Shown in pieces: positions 60,547 through 64,000 of a stretch of DNA of 64,000 nt. Made by a program: the position numbers and the translations under genes. Below the pieces are notes generated by a model that saw only the letters and a list, made by a program, of their open reading frames with translations, was not told where the DNA came from and did not search any database. Position 1 is the stretch's first letter; each line of letters starts with the position of its first letter. Source of the DNA: Pasteurella bettyae CCUG 2042 (GTDB lineage Bacteria; Pseudomonadota; Gammaproteobacteria; Enterobacterales; Pasteurellaceae); contig NZ_AJSX01000047.1 of NCBI RefSeq assembly GCF_000262245.1, positions 120,952-184,951 on the forward strand, in the 5' to 3' direction.

Positions 60547-60580
60547 AAAAAAGTGCGGTAAAATTACCGCACTTTTTTAT
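60547..60580. terminator. Perfect inverted uptake-sequence pair as bidirectional terminator
   Basis: AAAAAAGTGCGGTAA (60547-60561) / TTACCGCACTTTTTT (60564-60578): two exact uptake cores forming a 15-bp stem with A and T tails. Between the PHP gene (+) and metQ (-). Confidence 0.93.
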
Positions 60581-60593
60581 CACTAAGGAAAGG

Positions 60594-61430
60594 TTACCAA
60601 CCTTTAACAACACCATCTTTAAAATGTTTAACTGCTTCTTGGTAAACTTCTTCAGTTTGGTATGATTTTACGAAGTCTTGAACAGGTTTACTATCTTTGT
60701 TGTCTTTACGAGAAACAATGATATTCACATAAGGAGAATCTTTATCTTCCACGAAAACACCATGTTCAGTCGTATTTAATCCTACTTGCCCTGCATAGGT
60801 ATTATTAACAACGGCTAAATCTACATCATCTAATGCACGAGCTGCAACAGAGGTATCTACTTCTTGAATTTTGATATTTTTAGGGTTTTCAACAATATCT
60901 AAAGACGTTGAGAATAGATTAGTATTATCTTTTAATTTAATTAATCCTTGTTTTTCTAATAGAATTAATGCGCGAGCGAGATTACTAGGGTCATTTGGAA
61001 CGGCTACAGTTGCACCATCTTGTAATTCATCGACTTTTTTAATCTTCTTAGAATAACCTGCTAATGGATATACAAAAGTATTACCAACGATTTCTAAGTT
61101 AGTAATATTTTTAGATTGAGTATCTTTATCAAAATAAGGCTTATGTTGCATTGCATTGAGATCTAAATCACCCTGTGATACCGCAGTATTAGGTAATGCA
61201 TAATCATTGAATAGTACGAACTCAACATCTAAGTTGTATTTTTCTTTTGCCACTTTTGCGGCTTTTTCGGCAACTTCATGCTCAGGACCAGCCATCACTC
61301 CGACTTTAATTTTTGCAGGGGTATTAGCAGTTGATGTTGCAGTGCTATCCGATTTTTTTTCGTCATTACATGCAGTTAGAACTAATGCAGATGCGATTGT
61401 TGCAACTGCGAATAATTGATTTAATTTCAT
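60594..61430 (-). CDS. metQ: Methionine-binding lipoprotein of the MetNIQ transporter
   Basis: 278 residues. Lipoprotein signal with lipobox LTAC (C21), short Ser/Thr-rich linker, NlpA/MetQ domain with 'VGVMAGPEHEVAEKAAKVAKEKYNLDVEFVLFNDYALPNTAV' and 'QHKPYFD', 'VPNDPSNLARAL'. Binds D/L-methionine at the outer face of the inner membrane. Confidence 0.95.
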   Translation of the reverse strand: MKLNQLFAVATIASALVLTACNDEKKSDSTATSTANTPAKIKVGVMAGPEHEVAEKAAKVAKEKYNLDVEFVLFNDYALPNTAVSQGDLDLNAMQHKPYFDKDTQSKNITNLEIVGNTFVYPLAGYSKKIKKVDELQDGATVAVPNDPSNLARALILLEKQGLIKLKDNTNLFSTSLDIVENPKNIKIQEVDTSVAARALDDVDLAVVNNTYAGQVGLNTTEHGVFVEDKDSPYVNIIVSRKDNKDSKPVQDFVKSYQTEEVYQEAVKHFKDGVVKGW

Positions 61431-61463
61431 TAAGTGTTCCTCTTTGATTGTTGTGTTTGATTA

Positions 61464-62153
61464 TTAACGATGATCAACTTTTTTAGCAAAGTCATCACCT
61501 AGTTTTTGGCTTAAGATGACAAATAATACAATGATAATTGTTGCTATCCAAGTGACAAATCCCATACCACGGTGAACTCCGTAGTTGATTGCTAAACTAC
61601 CTAAACCACCGCCTCCTTGAGTTCCTGCCATTGCTGTATAGCCAATGAGAGTAACAAAAGTGAGTGTAATCCCATTAATTAAAGTAGGAAGTGATTCAGG
61701 CAAATAGAATTTAGTGACAATTTGCCAATTTGTGGCACCTAGTGCCTTGGCTGTTTCTGTTAAACCTGGTGGAATTTCAAATAATGCATTACTAGTTAAA
61801 CGTGCAAAAAAGGGAATTGCTGCTACGCTCAAGGATACAATAGCTGCACTTGTTCCTAAAGAGGAGCTAATTAAAAAACTGGTTACAGGAATTAACAATA
61901 ATAATAAGATGATATAAGGAATCGAACGTCCAATATTAATAATCACATTCAGACACTGATTAGCTCGACTATTTTCTAATATATTGCCTTTACTGGTTAA
62001 AAAGGTAAAACAACCTATAGGCAACCCTACAATTACAGCAATAAGTGTAGAAGCTACAGTCATATAGATGGTTTCCCACGTGGAAATTAACACTTTATCC
62101 CACATTTCTGGCGTAAATTGTCGTTGAAATTCAATCAATAAACTATCCCACAT
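61464..62153 (-). CDS. metI: Methionine ABC transporter permease
   Basis: 229 residues, five to six membrane segments, with the ABC-coupling EAA loop '[30 protein letters not shown]'. Start overlaps the metN stop by 11 bp. Confidence 0.95.
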   Translation of the reverse strand: MWDSLLIEFQRQFTPEMWDKVLISTWETIYMTVASTLIAVIVGLPIGCFTFLTSKGNILENSRANQCLNVIINIGRSIPYIILLLLLIPVTSFLISSSLGTSAAIVSLSVAAIPFFARLTSNALFEIPPGLTETAKALGATNWQIVTKFYLPESLPTLINGITLTFVTLIGYTAMAGTQGGGGLGSLAINYGVHRGMGFVTWIATIIIVLFVILSQKLGDDFAKKVDHR

Positions 62154-63180
62154 AACCTAACACCTCCACGCGGACATTATTCTCCATTAAATAAATTTTT
62201 GCTTGAGTAATAGAATTTTCATCACCTTCTACTTCTGCAATAGTAAAACCAAATTTTGTACCACCAGCATAATCAATTTGCGACATTAAAATATTCAATG
62301 ACACATCAAATTTTCGTGAAGCTTGTGATAATAACGGTGCATCAACCGAACGACCAGTAAATTCAAAACGAATAATTGGCCAAGATTGAGCATGCTTTGG
62401 CGTATCTGTTAATTGAGATAAATATTCATCAGGCAAGCTTGCTTGGAATGCTGAATGAATAAACTCTTGAGCTAATTCTGTTTTAGGATTAGAAAAAATT
62501 TCACTAACTGAACCTTGTTCAACAAGTCTACCTCTATCGATAACAGCCACTTGATCGCAAATATTTTTAACAACATCCATTTCATGAGTAATTAAAAGAA
62601 TGGTGATATTCAAAGTGCGGTTGATTTCTTTTAATAATTTAAGAATAGATGTTGTTGTTGCGGGATCTAATGCGCTCGTTGCTTCATCACACAATAATAC
62701 TTTGGGATCGCTAGCAAGTGCTCGAGCGATCGCTACACGTTGTTTTTGTCCTCCAGAAAGATTGGCAGGATAAACATCTTTTTTATCTGTTAAACCTACT
62801 AAATCCAAAAGTGCGGTCACTTTTTCTTGAATTTTATTTTTCGGCATTTTTTCCAAAGTGAGTGGAAGTGCTACATTGTCATAGACGGTAGCGGAGGTTA
62901 ACAAATTAAAATGTTGGAAAATCATGCCAATATTACGGCGTTCAGCAATTAATTGCTTATCCGTTAATTGTGTAAGATCTTTACCATCAATAATCACTGC
63001 TCCTGAGGTAGGTCTTTCCAATAAGTTGACACAACGAATTAAAGTACTTTTCCCGGCTCCTGAAGCACCAATCACACCACAAATTTGACCTTTTGGAATA
63101 TTTAAGGTGACGTTATCTAATGCAGTTAATCTTTTCCCTGCAACATTGAAAACTTTATTAATATTTTCTAGCTTAATCAT
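62143..63180 (-). CDS. metN: Methionine ABC transporter ATP-binding protein
   Basis: 345 residues. Walker A '[13 protein letters not shown]', signature '[15 protein letters not shown]', Walker B '[13 protein letters not shown]', then a C-terminal NIL regulatory domain (about 265-345) that binds methionine and shuts the transporter. Uptake cores at 62613 and 62809. First gene of metNIQ, under the MetJ operator. Confidence 0.96.
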   Translation of the reverse strand: MIKLENINKVFNVAGKRLTALDNVTLNIPKGQICGVIGASGAGKSTLIRCVNLLERPTSGAVIIDGKDLTQLTDKQLIAERRNIGMIFQHFNLLTSATVYDNVALPLTLEKMPKNKIQEKVTALLDLVGLTDKKDVYPANLSGGQKQRVAIARALASDPKVLLCDEATSALDPATTTSILKLLKEINRTLNITILLITHEMDVVKNICDQVAVIDRGRLVEQGSVSEIFSNPKTELAQEFIHSAFQASLPDEYLSQLTDTPKHAQSWPIIRFEFTGRSVDAPLLSQASRKFDVSLNILMSQIDYAGGTKFGFTIAEVEGDENSITQAKIYLMENNVRVEVLGYVG

Positions 63181-63236
63181 ATAAGCCCTTTCTTATCTCT
63201 TACTTGTAATATAGTTATATAGGTTCAAAGTATTTT

Positions 63237-63260
63237 AGACGTCTAGACAGCTCTGTCAAT
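63237..63260 (-). promoter_or_regulatory. MetJ operator of metNIQ
   Basis: Three tandem 8-bp met boxes: AGACGTCT (63237-63244, perfect consensus), AGACAGCT (63245-63252) and CTGTCAAT (63253-63260, weak). Tandem boxes are what MetJ dimers bind cooperatively. About 60 bp before metN. Confidence 0.88.
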
Positions 63261-63378
63261 AATTATTAGCATGCTTTTTATAATGTTATGTTATTAATTA
63301 GGTTTAATTTGCTAAGTTAAATAATAAGTTAGATAATATCTCAATATTAAAAACAATAAAAAATAAAAGGAAAACAAT

Positions 63379-63933
63379 ATGAAAAAGGCCATTTTTTTAG
63401 ATCGTGATGGGACTATAAATATAGATCATGGCTATGTTTACCAGATTGATGATTTTGAATTTATTGAGGGAAGTATTGAAGCGCTAAAAGAATTAAAACA
63501 AATGGGATATTTACTTGTTTTAGTAACTAATCAATCGGGTATTGCCCGAGGATATTATAGCGAAGAGCAATTTTTAACTTTAACAGAATGGATGGATTGG
63601 TCGCTAGCTGACCGAGAAGTCGATTTTGATGGTATATATTACTGCCCACATCATCCAGAAGGGAAAGGGGAATATAGACAAGTTTGTGATTGTCGTAAAC
63701 CCCAGCCAGGCATGTTACTACAGGCAATTAAGGACTTAAAGATTGATCCTTCCCAGTCATTTATGGTTGGAGACAAAATAGAAGATCTTCAAGCTGGTAA
63801 CTCTGCACATATAAAATATAAAGTTTTAGTAAAAACAGGAAAGCACATAACCGAAGAGGGTGAGAAACTGGCAGATTATATTTTAGAGTCTATTAGCGAA
63901 TTACCAAGAATCATAAAACATATAAATAATTAA
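63379..63933 (+). CDS. gmhB: D,D-heptose 1,7-bisphosphate phosphatase
   Basis: 184-residue HAD phosphatase in ADP-heptose synthesis for lipopolysaccharide/lipooligosaccharide inner core. '[16 protein letters not shown]' nucleophile motif, '[12 protein letters not shown]', zinc loop '[22 protein letters not shown]' and '[13 protein letters not shown]'. Divergent from metN, as in related genomes. Confidence 0.95.
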   Translation: MKKAIFLDRDGTINIDHGYVYQIDDFEFIEGSIEALKELKQMGYLLVLVTNQSGIARGYYSEEQFLTLTEWMDWSLADREVDFDGIYYCPHHPEGKGEYRQVCDCRKPQPGMLLQAIKDLKIDPSQSFMVGDKIEDLQAGNSAHIKYKVLVKTGKHITEEGEKLADYILESISELPRIIKHINN

Positions 63934-64000
63934 TTTTTAATATAGAAAATATACAATAAGTATAAAAAAACAGCTTTTAATAAAATTTTTTTAAATTTTT

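Overview
The window is chromosomal DNA from a Pasteurellaceae bacterium, most likely Haemophilus (H. influenzae / H. parainfluenzae group or close relatives). Three things support this. The bulk is AT-rich. Gene content and local gene order (dusB-fis, accBC-yhdT-panF-prmA, menF-menD-menH, dnaA-dnaN-recF, rpmH-rnpA-yidD-yidC-mnmE, metNIQ-gmhB) match that family. At least 33 exact copies of the Haemophilus-type DNA uptake core AAGTGCGGT (either strand) are scattered through it. The species cannot be fixed from sequence alone.

Layout. 1-136: tail of an unidentified gene. 140-9680: complete histidine operon with a six-His leader peptide and attenuator (hisL, hisG, hisD, hisC, hisB, hisH, hisA, hisF, hisIE). 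It is interrupted by an unknown HNH-like gene, a yiiM-type MOSC gene and an IS200/RAYT-like transposase flanked by inverted structured repeats. 9.7-12.5 kb: uracil salvage (upp, uraA) and hda. 12.5-17.6 kb: rdgC, proC, an MFS transporter, aphA, alaA. 17.8-24.9 kb: menaquinone genes (menF, menD, menH; menB, menC) with a yedE-type transporter between. 25.0-31.7 kb: aroQ, accB, accC, yhdT, panF, prmA, dusB, fis. 31.7-32.7 kb: an exported PP2C-like phosphatase.

32.7-44.2 kb is a divergently transcribed hexuronate catabolic cluster. The minus arm holds TRAP membrane subunits, a frameshifted GH31 glycosidase, a GntR regulator and uxuA. The plus arm holds the TRAP binding protein, an SDR fructuronate reductase candidate, uxaC, kdgK and eda. 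Together they would import glucuronate-like sugars and convert them to pyruvate plus glyceraldehyde-3-phosphate. Two GntR-type palindromes lie between the arms.

44.2-48.8 kb: an EamA exporter, a YjbR/EVE-like fusion protein, and a TonB-dependent heme-type receptor broken by a nonsense codon and a frameshift under a Fur-box-like site. 48.8-56.7 kb: recF, dnaN, dnaA and, divergently, rpmH, rnpA, yidD, yidC, mnmE. 56.7-60.6 kb: a BglG antiterminator with its RNA target, a PTS EIIBCA permease and a PHP-domain phosphoesterase, with no phospho-glycosidase. 60.6-63.9 kb: metNIQ with a MetJ operator, and gmhB.

The main anomalies are these. Two GC-richer blocks (about 2.7-9.6 kb and parts of 35-44 kb) contain two exact Actinobacillus-type uptake cores (ACAAGCGGT) and share a two-hairpin repeat with a constant 12-nt linker (three copies). 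The exported PP2C-like protein and the PTS/PHP operon are the best candidates for little-described functions.
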